NCBI GenBank assembly: GCA_015179125.1 | Contig: WHVA01000203.1 | Span: forward strand, 119,073 to 183,072 | Length of the DNA: 64,000 nt | Direction of reading: 5' to 3' | DNA from: Gautieria morchelliformis | Taxonomy: Eukaryota > Basidiomycota > Agaricomycetes > Gomphales > Gomphaceae | In this document: piece after piece, positions 1 to 10,165 of the stretch | Layout: the number at the start of each line of letters is the position of its first letter | Numbering within the stretch: position 1 is the first letter of the stretch | The notes under the pieces: generated by a model | Database searches by the model: none | Told to the model about the DNA's origin: nothing | The model's input: the letters and a program-made list of their open reading frames with translations, nothing else | Made by a program: the position numbers and the translations under genes

Positions 1-1322
1 GCATGCTGCCACAAATGTCATCCTCAGCACATCCACAAGCTGGGTCCGATGATAGCTCCCCACGCGCAGCTGAACAGGTTTCAGTCGCAGTCCAGCAACC
101 CTACTCCACAGACCCGCCGTCGACTGTTGAGTCTGGGGCTGTCGAGCCTGAGTTGGAGTCTGTTTCTGATGAAGGTGTCAAGGTGGAGGCGGGGTCTGAG
201 TTGTCTATGGAAGAAGTCCGTCCCGAAGATGCAGAGGAAGAAGCGGAGGAGATTCCTCCTCCTGTTCCTTCAAGGCCCAGCCGACCATCTTACCCACCCG
301 CTCCACTAGGCGGACGAAGACCTCCTGTGCCGACATCTGCGCCTAGCCGTCCGCCGGTGCCCAAATTTGAACCCAAGCGCTCCGACTCAGTTCGGAAGGC
401 TTCCGGTTCTGTACCTCCACCAGGTGACTTCGTCATGGTCGAGGATAATCACGACGTCCCGCCACCGCCCCCTCCACGCTCTCGACCATCCCGCCCTCCT
501 ATGCCGCCGCCGGCTCTATCGAAAGATTTAGACAGTTCCCCGTGGGAACTCCCAGAGATCCCAAGGGGGTCATTCGATGTAAATGTTACCAGTGTTCTTG
601 GCGCGGATACATCCATCTCAATGGAGGATTCTACGACATATCCACCTCCATCTGTCCCTTCGAGATCTCCTCCTCCCGTTGAAGCAGCTCGTACCTCTGC
701 CCCCGCTGTGGCAGTGCGGGCAGATGTGCCGCTGTCTGCTGATGAACTCTTGCAGGTCTGGGGGGTGGTCGGCATAGCCGTACACGCGGCGGCTTCTGCG
801 TTGTTTGATCAGTCAAAAAAATCTGTTGTAGGGGACGGGACAAGTCGCGGGTTCGTAAGCGCGACCCTCGCACAAGTCCCACAAGCATCAAAGGCATCAT
901 ACGGACATCTTATATACGCCCAGACTGGAAACTCGGTCTTACGTCGCTCGAGTAATATCATGCCTGGGGATATAGTCCAACTGACTGAGGCAAAGCTGAA
1001 GGGTCACAAAGGATTGCAAAGTTACCATCAGACGGCAGGCACTGCACAAGAGCCCCTTGTTGGCGTAGTAAGCGAGTTTGATGTGAAAAAGAGCAAAGTG
1101 AAAGTTTTCCAGGCAAACCAGCATGTTGGGTCTCAGGTTAATAACTTTTATGCGACTCTTGCGTGCAGTAGCTCACAACTATTTTTACAGACCGTTGAAG
1201 CGGTCAGCTACAGACTTGATGACTTGAAGAGCGGTAGCGTGAAGGTGAGACACTGCAATTCTGTACACGTAGAACTTCCTATTGACCCAAGAACAAAGGT
1301 GTTCCGCGTGGCAAGCGCATAA
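1..1322 (+). CDS. Bbc1/AIM3-like cortical actin patch protein, 3' part of gene
   Basis: The frame is open from the window edge to a stop at 1320-1322, so the 5' part, where Bbc1/Mti1 relatives carry an SH3 domain, is probably outside. Visible residues about 75-235 are proline-rich with PxxP and RPSRP motifs, as in SH3 ligands. Residues about 245-439 match the globular C-terminal domain of Bbc1/AIM3 (WGVVGIAVHAAA, MPGDIVQLTEAKLKGHKG, VSEFDVKKSKVKVFQ). In yeasts Bbc1 binds type I myosins and restrains WASP-driven actin assembly at endocytic patches; that role is inferred here. Stretches 1137-1190 and 1245-1298 have GT...AG ends, are both 54 nt, contain no stop, and interrupt the conserved tail. 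Removing them gives ...TVEAVSYRLDDLKSGSVK then VFRVASA, the family ending. They are therefore probably introns although the reading frame runs through them. The true upstream start cannot be seen. Confidence 0.72.
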   Translation, partial: MLPQMSSSAHPQAGSDDSSPRAAEQVSVAVQQPYSTDPPSTVESGAVEPELESVSDEGVKVEAGSELSMEEVRPEDAEEEAEEIPPPVPSRPSRPSYPPAPLGGRRPPVPTSAPSRPPVPKFEPKRSDSVRKASGSVPPPGDFVMVEDNHDVPPPPPPRSRPSRPPMPPPALSKDLDSSPWELPEIPRGSFDVNVTSVLGADTSISMEDSTTYPPPSVPSRSPPPVEAARTSAPAVAVRADVPLSADELLQVWGVVGIAVHAAASALFDQSKKSVVGDGTSRGFVSATLAQVPQASKASYGHLIYAQTGNSVLRRSSNIMPGDIVQLTEAKLKGHKGLQSYHQTAGTAQEPLVGVVSEFDVKKSKVKVFQANQHVGSQVNNFYATLACSSSQLFLQTVEAVSYRLDDLKSGSVKVRHCNSVHVELPIDPRTKVFRVASA

Positions 1323-1634
1323 TGCATTTACAGGGCTAGTAAGCATCAATAAGTAGCATACGTGTACAATTAGGGCATCACGAATGTGACCCACGTATAA
1401 ATTCACCGAATTGGTATATACAGTACGCAGGCCAATGCTGAAAAAAACAAGTACCTTAGGCTAGTTTGTAGGCAGACTGATGTCACACGTGGTGAACTTA
1501 TGATCATTTAACCAATGGTCTGATGCCAATGCCATCGTCCTTTAAACTACGACCGGCATAGCTCTTCACTTCCTTCTCATACTGTGCTGAAGGATGTCAC
1601 CACTCCGGGGTAAGTCGTGATTGGATAGTGCCAA
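1323..1634. other. Convergent intergenic spacer
   Basis: This spacer lies between the Bbc1-like gene (+) and the end of the next gene (-), so the two genes are tail to tail. It is AT-rich and has a pyrimidine stretch just right of it (about 1664-1692) inside the last exon of the minus gene. I see no gene or clear polyadenylation hexamer in it. Confidence 0.5.
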
Positions 1635-2204
1635 CTACGAAAGCTCACTAAGAGGTTTCTCTGTGTCCCTTTCTTTGTCTCTTTCTCTCTCAACCTTCAC
1701 TTTTTTGGATAGATGGTCGTCTATAGCGTTGGAAACTGAAGTATCCGGAGCAGGCCGCTTGCCTCTGTTTTTCTGAAGAATATAACCATCAACTACATGG
1801 CATATATCCACGAGTAAGGCATACTTACAAAACGATCTTCAAAATTCCGTTTCCTGCGGTGACACATTAGGTGAGAGGGGAACAGGGGTCAGGCATAGAA
1901 AAGCATTAACCTCATCGCATCCTCCTCTAACTTCTTCTTTTCTTCTTCCTCCTGAGGGTACATTAAATGTTAAGATACCTTCATCATGGATAAGACAGTG
2001 CACTACCTTCTTGCTGCGCTGGAAGCGCTCTAGGAAACTGCCATCATTGGTAAAGACATTGGCCGCCTTGGGACGACTGCTCGCTTTCGCGGGCTTCGAC
2101 GCAGACGAGCTTGAGGGGTGGGGTGACGGGGTTGTGGGAAACTGAGGTTGTGGGGTTGAACCAGACAACGGTGTTGAGCTTGAGGACTTCGGAGTCGAGG
2201 CCAT
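1635..2204 (-). CDS. Short conserved-looking hypothetical protein, four exons, nuclear-type
   Basis: Rebuilt from splice sites: exons 2204-2007, 1951-1911, 1853-1829 and 1772-1635, with GT-AG introns of 55, 57 and 56 nt; lengths sum to 134 codons (133 aa). Residues 1-45 are a Ser/Thr/Pro-rich low-complexity tail. Then comes KAANVFTNDGSFLERFQR, followed by an acidic and lysine-rich helix (EEEEKKKLEEDAMRKRNFED), KNRGKRP and a basic tail with KKVKVERERDKERD, which could serve as a nuclear localisation signal. I believe short proteins of this layout occur across Agaricomycetes, but no function is known to me. I chose the ATG at 2204 because the protein then starts MASTPK; an in-frame ATG at 2252 would add 16 residues. 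The exon phases agree throughout, which supports the model. Confidence 0.7.
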
Positions 2205-4113
2205 CGTAGTAACCAACAAGCGTCTAAGTATCTTGACGCGTCCAAATGGCAAATACGTTCATGGCTTTGGCCGACTTGTAAGCTAGTGCTCTCTATTCTT
2301 ATCTTTCGTCCTACGCTATAGACTTAGGTTGGGAAACTTTCAAACAGGATACTAATATCATGCTCGAAGCTTCAGTGATCATCCGACTCGGAAGTACCAT
2401 CAGTATCACCAGCCACTGCTCAGGTTTCCTGGGACAGCAGACCGTGGCCTCACGCCTCATAGAAAGTAAGCTGTAATAGATGCAGCCTGCAACTGTTGGG
2501 ATCGTTGGGAACCAAGGGGTGTATAATGTTTGCTGGAGTCAACAACGAGAGTACCCCGAACTAAAACTGACAAATATCTTGGATTGCTGGTGAGTGCATC
2601 ATTTCGTGAGATAAATTTATCACTACTGTAAGCATTTGAACGGTCTCAGGCTATAATGACGTTTCAAACTTGGCAGAGAAAACCTTGGGTCCTAGAACGG
2701 AGGCCATATCCAACGCACTAGTCACTTGAGTATTCAAGCTTCAATGCTTGGTCCCTTCGCATGTAGATATGTGCCGATCTTGAGATTAGGTTGACTAGAG
2801 AATGATGACTCTAAATACTTAGGCTGGATCATGGTCCCGTGTACTGTCTCTAGCGTTTTCCACCTCCCGGCATGCCCACTCGCATGTCATGGTGCTGTGA
2901 CACAATGCGTCGGCGCATGAAGGACACGAGGGAGACCGGCTAGGCGACTGGCAGGATGTCGGGACAGCAAGGATGCAGGAAGAGAATGTGCTGACAGCTG
3001 CAAAAGAACATCAATCACCTAAAAGTCAATGATTTACCCCCAAGAATAATCACTCACATGAATTTACTATAATACATTGGGTCCATTTTTTCATCAAGAG
3101 CGACGTACATGTTTGCAAGGACCATTGCTCTACCCATCACAGCTGCAAACCCGTCCACATGAAGATGAAATCGACGAAGGACACCTGAGAGGGAGACCGC
3201 TCGACAGCCATCTGCCTAACTGTCTTGAATCATCCATGGCCTGCGCCTTACTCGCTCGCATCAGCTAAAATCAGTCCCCTGGGAGAAGGCTCCGAGGCTG
3301 GGTCCGAACAATGAAGTCTGCGGATAGGCGGAAGAAGCGAGAAAGGGCCGTTCATGGGATCACGCTTGACGCAGTTGAGGAGGAGGCCCGCGTGCAACGA
3401 CATTGTTGGGACAAGGATGATTGCGGAATATAGCATATGGCAATGGCTGAAAGGCAGGTTTTGAAGTAAACATCATAACGCTAAGAGTCAATCCTTGAGG
3501 GAGAACAACCCCACTCTTGAAGACTGTGCCAGTCTCCAGATGGTGAAACATATTAGGTGACGCCAGAAGTTACTTAATGACAGATATTTTGTACCCGGAA
3601 AGTTGTATGAAATGCTGGATTAATGTATAGCAGAACAGTGAGTTTGAGGGGTATGAGATGCCGGATACCAGATTCACCAGAGCCGACAGGCTGGCAGTGA
3701 ATACAATGAGAGACTCTGAAATGAACTGACGGCGAGCGGCTGAAATTGAAGGTGGCTCGAATAGTTGATTCTGATTCCCTCATTTGGAAAAGTGTCACGA
3801 GCAATGTCACGCACATTTCCTGGTTGGACGTGCAACGGATGCAGGACTTGGTAAAACGCTTCTAATCCGGATTTCGCCTCTAGCGGACGTTGAGACTAGC
3901 TCAGAGTCCATACTCAAGTCACCCGACACATGATGCATGAACACGTGCCACTGTCTTCCTACACTCACTGCTCAGTGGTTCAATTTGTAGTTTTGCTTAC
4001 TATGTCCTTCTACAGAAGCCATAGACCTATACAATCCGTATAAAGAGCACTTGTACTCTGCAGAATCTCTCGCAACACTTACCCTTGATCCACCCGACCC
4101 TTTTGAACTCGCC
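2205..4113. other. Long intergenic region, no supportable gene
   Basis: About 1.9 kb without a gene I can defend. On the minus strand 3436-3250 there is an open stretch with a hydrophobic first half, and near 3200-2960 there are fragments with plausible splice sites, but phases do not agree and no family is recognisable. These may be remains of a decayed gene. The right end (from about 3960) is the promoter of the secreted-protein gene that starts at 4114. Confidence 0.4.
4039..4045 (+). promoter_or_regulatory. TATA box of the secreted DUF5648-like gene
   Basis: TATAAAG lies about 70 bp upstream of the ATG at 4114, a usual distance for a TATA box plus short leader in basidiomycete genes for small secreted proteins. 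Confidence 0.5.
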
Positions 4114-4501
4114 ATGAAACTCATTCTCCTCTCTGTTGTTGCCGCAGTTCTTTCAATCTGTGCTGCAGCAAAAATTCCAGTCAAAGTATGTTGATCTTGT
4201 AGTTTGTATCATATACTCTCATTATATTGCGCAGACTACTGCCACATTCTGTGATGCAACCACGGCGGTCCCCCTCCTGCGGGCAAATAATCCCAAAATC
4301 GGAGACTACATCTACACCACAGATCTCGAGTATACCTTTGAGGGCACGGCTGGCTGCATCTTCCCCAGTCAGCAAGATGGCACGATCCCGCTCTTCCGCC
4401 TCCACAGTGCCAGCGCGACCGACCATTTCTACACCACGGACACGGTTCCGATTATTCAATTTGAAAATGGCCGATCATTTTTATACTATTGCGGAGCTTG
4501 A
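4114..4501 (+). CDS. Small secreted protein with DUF5648-like repeats
   Basis: Exon 1 (4114-4185) encodes a signal peptide (MKLILLSVVAAVLSICAAA); a 49-nt intron (4186-4234, GTATGT...GCGCAG) separates it from exon 2 (4235-4501); total 112 aa. The mature part has the layout of DUF5648 repeats found in fungal and bacterial secreted proteins: PLLRANNPKIGDYIYTTD, GCIFPSQQDGTIPLFRL, then ATDHFYTTD. Family members usually carry two or three such repeats and run 130-180 aa; this one stops early after the second DHFYT motif. A third DHFYT-like stretch lies in another frame at about 4467-4515, so the end may be truncated by a small indel. Function is unknown; a carbohydrate- or surface-binding role is only a guess. 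Confidence 0.62.
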
Positions 4502-6793
4502 CAGTGCTGTCGCTTGACTGACTGTTCAATAGCACGTCGAAATATCAGACATTGGGATGTACTTGGCCTTCACTGTTTCCGTCACAGGCGTGTTGTTTCA
4601 AATTCATGTGTATTTTTGTGCTCACCCTAGTTTAATACACACATTCCTACGGTCAACGGTACATGATCAGAGCCATCCTTGTGTGTCAGATAGTGCCTAG
4701 CGGCGATGTGCAATGATGTAGCTTCGTGGGCAACTTCTGAACACACAGTGTAAGTATCGACCCAAGCAAAATCAGTATTTAGGCTGCTGCCTTTTCTGAT
4801 GGGTGATGTAGCTTAGTTGCGCCCTACGGTATTCGATGCAGATGATGGACTTCTACATCTTTTGCATATAACACACCTCCGAGTGCGCGTAGCAGTGATT
4901 GCCGCGGCTTCTGGGTGACGAACAGATATAGTGAGTCATTCGCTGGTGCAAGAGAGAATTAAATACACGATACGGTATCATGGATATGAAAACCGTACGG
5001 CGGACAACCGGGTGCTAAATGAGATCACCCTAGCTAGGATGCTAGTCTGGATAAAAGGAAAGCGTAGACGTCCATTTGCTTTCCTGTGCTCACATTGACC
5101 AGGCTTGTTATATCTTTACTGGTGGAAGTGTGCATCATTGCATTACCCGCAACTGGCCGTAGTCAAGGCGGCCGCCCCACAGCCTTCATGAATTGCGTAC
5201 ATTCAAAAGAAAATTGCAAGATGTAGCACGCTGCAGAACTCAACTTCGGTGTATTTATCTGAAGAAAATACCTCGAAGTGTCATCGAGGCTCTGGCGTGA
5301 CTGTTGCATGATTAATTTAATGCTTCGCATACTAATTATAGTAATCACTTCGGAGCTGCATTCTGTAACCAAACATGACAGCAACCTGTATCGTTTTCGA
5401 CGGTCCCACGCGATGCTTCATAAATGGGGTATATTTCAGTGAGCATCGTTGATGTCGAGCAAAACGCCATCTAGAGCTGGTTGACAGCCGGGATTCGTCG
5501 TCTGAACGCGTGACGTCACGCGTTGACCTGCTCGCAAGTGCGGTCTTTTGTTTTCCTCTGCTCATATCGTAGTTGATCTAGGAAACACTGAAAGCCACGG
5601 TAACGGAGCGCGTGTGAGTGCTCGAATAAACCTCCCCTCGTCATTGATACTCTTCTTCTTGGATAAATGATGTCGAATCGTCGATGGTGGCACCTGACGG
5701 GCTTGGTCGTCACCATCACTCACTTTCCGTCGGTAAGCTCAATGTTATGCTTTGGCTGCTGATCAGAAGTACGAGCAATACAGTGGAAGAACACGATCTT
5801 TCGATTCGACTGCGCCGCCAGTGGACCCCCTATTTTGTCCATCCCTCCTCAGTTTGTTAGCTGACCACTACGGGAATATCGCTAAAAAGAACTATAATAT
5901 ATGTCCAAGAGACAATATGTTGTTACCCTCAATCACAAATCACTTTCCGGAACCTGCCAGGCAAGTGACACCTCAAGCCTTTCTCCTCGTCTTTCGTTAT
6001 ATTACAGTAATATTCGATTGTCAGCGTGCCTATGAATAACAAAGTAACCGCATGGCAAGATCTTACTGTAAGGTATATCAACATTCTGTGCCGACCGTAC
6101 CTTCCTATCCGCGCGGGCTGATTGGCTTCCCAACTTTGCTTCGGGTTGCACGTGCTTCTGAGGGATTACCAGGCCATAGGTGTATAGCCTGCGACTCCCA
6201 AGAAACTATAGTGCTGATGGCAAGCCTTGGTATTGCCAATATCATGGAGGGTATAAAAACAGGGTCCAATTCACAGTCCGTACTACATATCCCAGGCTCC
6301 CCACATGGTCGTGTAGTATATTCTTTATTGAATAGATCTTCAAGGTCGTTCCTGACCTGCTGGAAACGCCATGCGTAACGTCAACTGCTGGCACGTGTCA
6401 TGGCGTATCCTTACTATAACTATCGCCTTTGTGCAGCAAACGGAGTTGACAGGTATTGTGTGCAATCTACATTCTTAAGTAGAAGATACGTCAAGAGGCA
6501 TGAGATCTGAGAGGCTAATCAGTGCTACTTGGCTCGATAGTGACAGAAAGGCTATTAATTTGTTTATGCTATTCATTCGCGCACAGATGATCCCGAAACG
6601 GATTCATACAATTCCATGCAATGGAAACGAGCCATACTACTATAGCCATATAGCAACTAAGAAAATGAGGGAGTCTACAAGTAGGACTCTTCGAAGTAAT
6701 TCCAGTCTGACTTTACGCCTTCTAGGATTATGGACAGCTAGGCGACTTTCCTGGAAATAGATTACTTGGATTTTGGATTGCTGCACGGCAATC
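4502..6793. other. AT-rich intergenic region, no gene seen
   Basis: About 2.3 kb. Open stretches at 5752-6039 and 6052-6378 have no recognisable domain, biased codon use or splice pattern, and I do not call them. No tRNA, tandem repeat or transposon end was recognised. Confidence 0.4.
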
Positions 6794-7402
6794 TTAGTTC
6801 AACTGCGCCGTTAGTGCGTTGCACCCGAGTGTTTGGGATGTGGACTCGGAGGCTGCAATGGCCGCGTTGGGGAGGGGCCCAAGAATCTCCTCGATAAAGA
6901 CATAAGCACGGAGGACATTCTGCGAAGATCATTGTGGCACGTAAATGATTACAGTCAATATAGCTTATATGATCCTAAGGGTGAGCGACTAACCGGGACG
7001 GACTGGCAGGCCGTGTGGTTGTTACTGATGGTGTAGTTTGCATATGCGCGGTGAGCGGCGTCTTTTTGGCACACCTGCAGATCATCGTACAAAATGATAT
7101 CTGTTGACGGTAGAGTTTGCATAGCTTAGGCGGCATTGGTGAAAGGATACATACTCTCGACACTATCCCTGGTGCCGCCAATGTGACTCTGGACGTCGGC
7201 ACCCTCGAAGGTGAAGCATGTGTTGGGAGTGGGGGGCACGACGAGGGTTATAATAGGGTAATGGTCGCACTGATGGCGGAATTGTAAGTAGAAAAAATTG
7301 ATGGGCAATTCCAAGACCGGCCTTATCACCCTCATAAAAGAAGATGGGCCAGGCTATGGCGACAGAGAGGACAGAAGGAAGGGCAACAAGGCGGGCGAGC
7401 AT
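6794..7402 (-). CDS. Unknown small secreted protein, paralogue of the gene at 7755
   Basis: Three exons can be laid out on the minus strand: 7402-7155, 7100-6994 and 6919-6794, with GT-AG introns at the same places as in the plus-strand neighbour. It starts with a signal peptide (MLARLVALPSVLSVAIAWP). Shared with the neighbour: a short Cys-containing block ending in GGT(R/Q)D.V, then C.(K/R)DAAHRAY.N.TI.NN...AC, then FIEEIL and a late Cys. Exons 2 and 3 keep a clean frame to the stop. Exon 1 is one base out of frame between the signal peptide and NTCFTFEG; a T6 run at about 7296-7301 is a likely place for an indel. So it is either a recent pseudogene, a sequence error, or has an unseen intron. 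I do not recognise the family. Confidence 0.55.
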
Positions 7403-7754
7403 TATAGAATTCAGCCTTATGACAGGCTTGAGGGCGCGACCGCTGGGCGGAAATAGTATGGCGAGTTTTTCTTGGAGTTGTGTACGCCGACTAGGACATC
7501 ATTACGCTTTATATGCGTATAGTAGACATGCATGTCAGTTATGGAAGAACTTTGAGGCCGAGGGCGGCGAGGGCGGGGACGTCAAATCAAGTACTACGTG
7601 CGTCGTGTGTGGGCGTCTGCCGAACAAGTAGTTTGCCTTTCCTCGCCCTCACCTTGCCATTTTTCTCATTTTGGTCCTCTTAAATGACACCAGACTATCA
7701 ATGGCCGCCTTCAAATAGTTCCACCGCACCGCACCTCTCTTTCTTCCCACCAAC
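7403..7754. promoter_or_regulatory. Shared promoter region of a divergent paralogue pair
   Basis: This 352-bp spacer separates the start codons of two related secreted-protein genes that point away from each other. Both promoters must lie here or overlap it. No TATA box is obvious; a pyrimidine-rich run at about 7637-7680 and CT-rich sequence just before 7755 could be core promoter elements of the plus gene. Confidence 0.45.
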
Positions 7755-8352
7755 ATGTTCGCTCGCTCGCTCACCGTGCTCCTCGCCGCAACCGCCATCG
7801 CTGCGTGGCCCATTGCCTTCTTCCACACGAATAACTGTCAATCAGAGCCCGTTCTTGTCCTCCATGAGCCTCCGATGCCCGGTTCTTGTAGCATCTTCTA
7901 TGGCCACCCCCCCGTGAAGAGTTACTCCGGTGGTACCCAGGACAAAGTTCAAAGTACGTCGGTTCCGTTTGCTACCAAAGTAGTCACGTTCGAGAGTGCT
8001 GACTATATCCCTTCAGAACTTCTGATCTACTACGACAGGGACTTGTGTCATCGCGACGCTGCACACCGTGCATACTCGAACCACACCATCAATAACAATG
8101 CCAACGCCTGCATCCCCTTCAAGAAGAACGAGGTGAGCCTTCGTCTGCATTCTATATCCGCGGTTATGTCCCCATTCTTTCCACGCTATTTCGATCGCTT
8201 TTATTTTTTCATACTTTCGAAATTGACCACTGCTGATGATTCCACGTGAACAGGAGGTTCCCATGGCATTCAGCTTCATCGAGGAAATCCTTCCCGTCAA
8301 GGTTCCCCACAACATGTCCGCATCCTGCAACAAGCTCGTCGTCCAGACCTAA
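7755..8352 (+). CDS. Unknown small secreted protein, intact member of divergent pair
   Basis: Exons 7755-7953, 8017-8132 and 8254-8352, introns 63 and 121 nt with GT...AG ends; all phases fit and the product is 137 aa. The N-terminus is a signal peptide (MFARSLTVLLAATAIAAWP). The mature protein has a GSCSIFYGHPPVKSYSGG block with DKVQ, then DLCHRDAAHRAYSNHTINNN with a following ACIPF, and ends PHNMSASCNKLVVQT. It has several cysteines and N-glycosylation sequons (NHT, NMS). It shares intron positions and motifs with the minus gene ending at 6794, so the pair arose by inverted duplication. I do not recognise a domain; an extracellular effector-like or wall protein is possible but unproven. Confidence 0.68.
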
Positions 8353-10165
8353 GGCATAGTGTAAGCTCTCTCGTCGGCTTCACGTGTAGGATGTCGAGCT
8401 GACGCCATGCAGATGTTGCACGTCGCGCGGTCGTTCAACGCGGGTTTTGCAGCTTCTAGATTACTTCGTCTTTCAGTTCCCATTTCTTCTTGACGCGTCG
8501 TATCGGCATGACATGGTTCATAAATACGCATCCAGTAACTAAGTTTTATCCGTATTCTGGCAGCATAGTAATGATGTCAAATTGTTGCAATCCCTCGCCG
8601 TTCCTGACCCCATATCCGAGTTGTACAAATTTCCTGGTGAAATCGGCGAGAATACGGTAGTGTGCAAGGTTCAAGGATGTGGTCCAAATATTCTAGCATG
8701 CGTAGACGACAAATGACACAAAAGTTTGGTGTCAATAACCCCGCATACAGTAACTTTGATGTAAACGAGATACAGTACTTACATAAATAAGTAGTCATAA
8801 AATGGCATATAAATACTCAAAAAAAGCCTTTGCTTCCCGCATGCCATTTGTAAGAAGTAGATGGAGCTTTGCTTAACTACTATACCTCGATTCAATGATA
8901 AATGAGATGCATCATTCGTGAAACTATCTTCAAGCTTCCGGTCCGGTGAGTTGAGCGTTCAAAATGGAATAGCGTACATCTGTGTTGCAGGCCAGTGGCT
9001 CATGCACATGCTTCCAAGGCCAAGGACGTCAAGGGAGCGACCGGGAGTACATATGTTGGCGCGAACGGTTACACGGCCGAAATTACATAAAGCGAGGGTG
9101 CCCATAAACACCCACAAGCCGAGAACGAGAACCTCACGTGGATGCCTCAAATGATCTTGAAACCGCTGGCTACGCTCCTTCAATGGAACAGGTGCACAGA
9201 TTTATTTATCGATTACCCCTCGCGTATCTCCACCGTAACATGGTTCGTTCAACCGGCCACAAATTCCTGTACCAAAATTACATAAGACGAGGACCCGCCG
9301 CGCGGAATTGCGCTGGAACAAGATGATATCCGTCCGATTGGCAGATTTGTCTACGTGACATGCCTCAAATGGCGATATTACGTTGATCCTTCCTGGGCTT
9401 GAAATACGAGGAATTCGTGGTATGGCTGCATACCATACCACGAATTTCTCATATTTCAAGTGAAGGAAGATGGCGGTGAGTAATGTATTACGACCATCTT
9501 TATATAAAAGCCGATAGGACCCCGTCCACACCGGATACGGCGCCCGTGATAGATTTCCGGCCACGGTAACAGTAATGGTACGCCACTCAAGTTTCATTCA
9601 CAGTAAAAGGCAATCGGTCAAACGCGACCAAATTTCGGATATGTGCCTGGATACTTTTGGATTTTAGATTATGATTATCTGTTGCTTACGCATCAGCGGG
9701 TCCGTGTTTGGCGTCACGCTGGGATCGGAACGCGCCCTCTTCCCGGTCATTCTTATAAGCCAAGGACACGGCGCACTCCGAAACCCGAAGCCCCTCTCAT
9801 GAGGGACCGTGGGCTCGACGTTGTAGCAGACGACACCGTCTCTGGGAGCTGCAGCAGAATCCCCTCGCTCGTGAGGGCTCTCCGACCGCCCCGGATCCGC
9901 CCTTGATAGGTGTGCGCACCGTGTGAGTGTATGCTGGAAGACGACGTCGCCGCATGAGGGATAGCTATTCAACATGCCCTCTTTTCCTTGTGAACGAAAG
10001 TAAGGGAGCTGGTCCCATGGTGGGGATGCAAGGCGACAGGCAGCGGCGTCATGAAACAGGCGTATGAATATTTTGATATCCTCAGCCAGCGTGGCAGCCA
10101 GGGGCTTTGCCGCTCACGGCGCTTCACGCGGACGCCTGACTCGATTCTACCACCACCATCATCGC
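8353..10165. other. Intergenic region with a fold-back sequence
   Basis: About 1.8 kb with no defensible gene. It contains the inverted repeat at 9389-9469 (listed separately). Two stretches around 9050-9150 and 9225-9375 share short phrases (aaattacataa.acgagg, atgcctcaaatg) in the same order, suggesting an old partial tandem duplication. Confidence 0.4.
9389..9469. repeat. Imperfect 37-bp inverted repeat (hairpin)
   Basis: Arms 9389-9425 and 9433-9469 are complementary at 32 of 37 positions with a 7-nt loop. Three mismatches sit together near the outer end. There are no flanking direct repeats that I can see, so a transposon origin is not shown; a transcript would fold into a hairpin of the size of a fungal milRNA precursor. 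Confidence 0.7.

Noticed and set aside
9050-9375. Tandem duplication of a gene
   Set aside because: Only short phrases are shared and no coding sense is kept; treated as old non-coding duplication.
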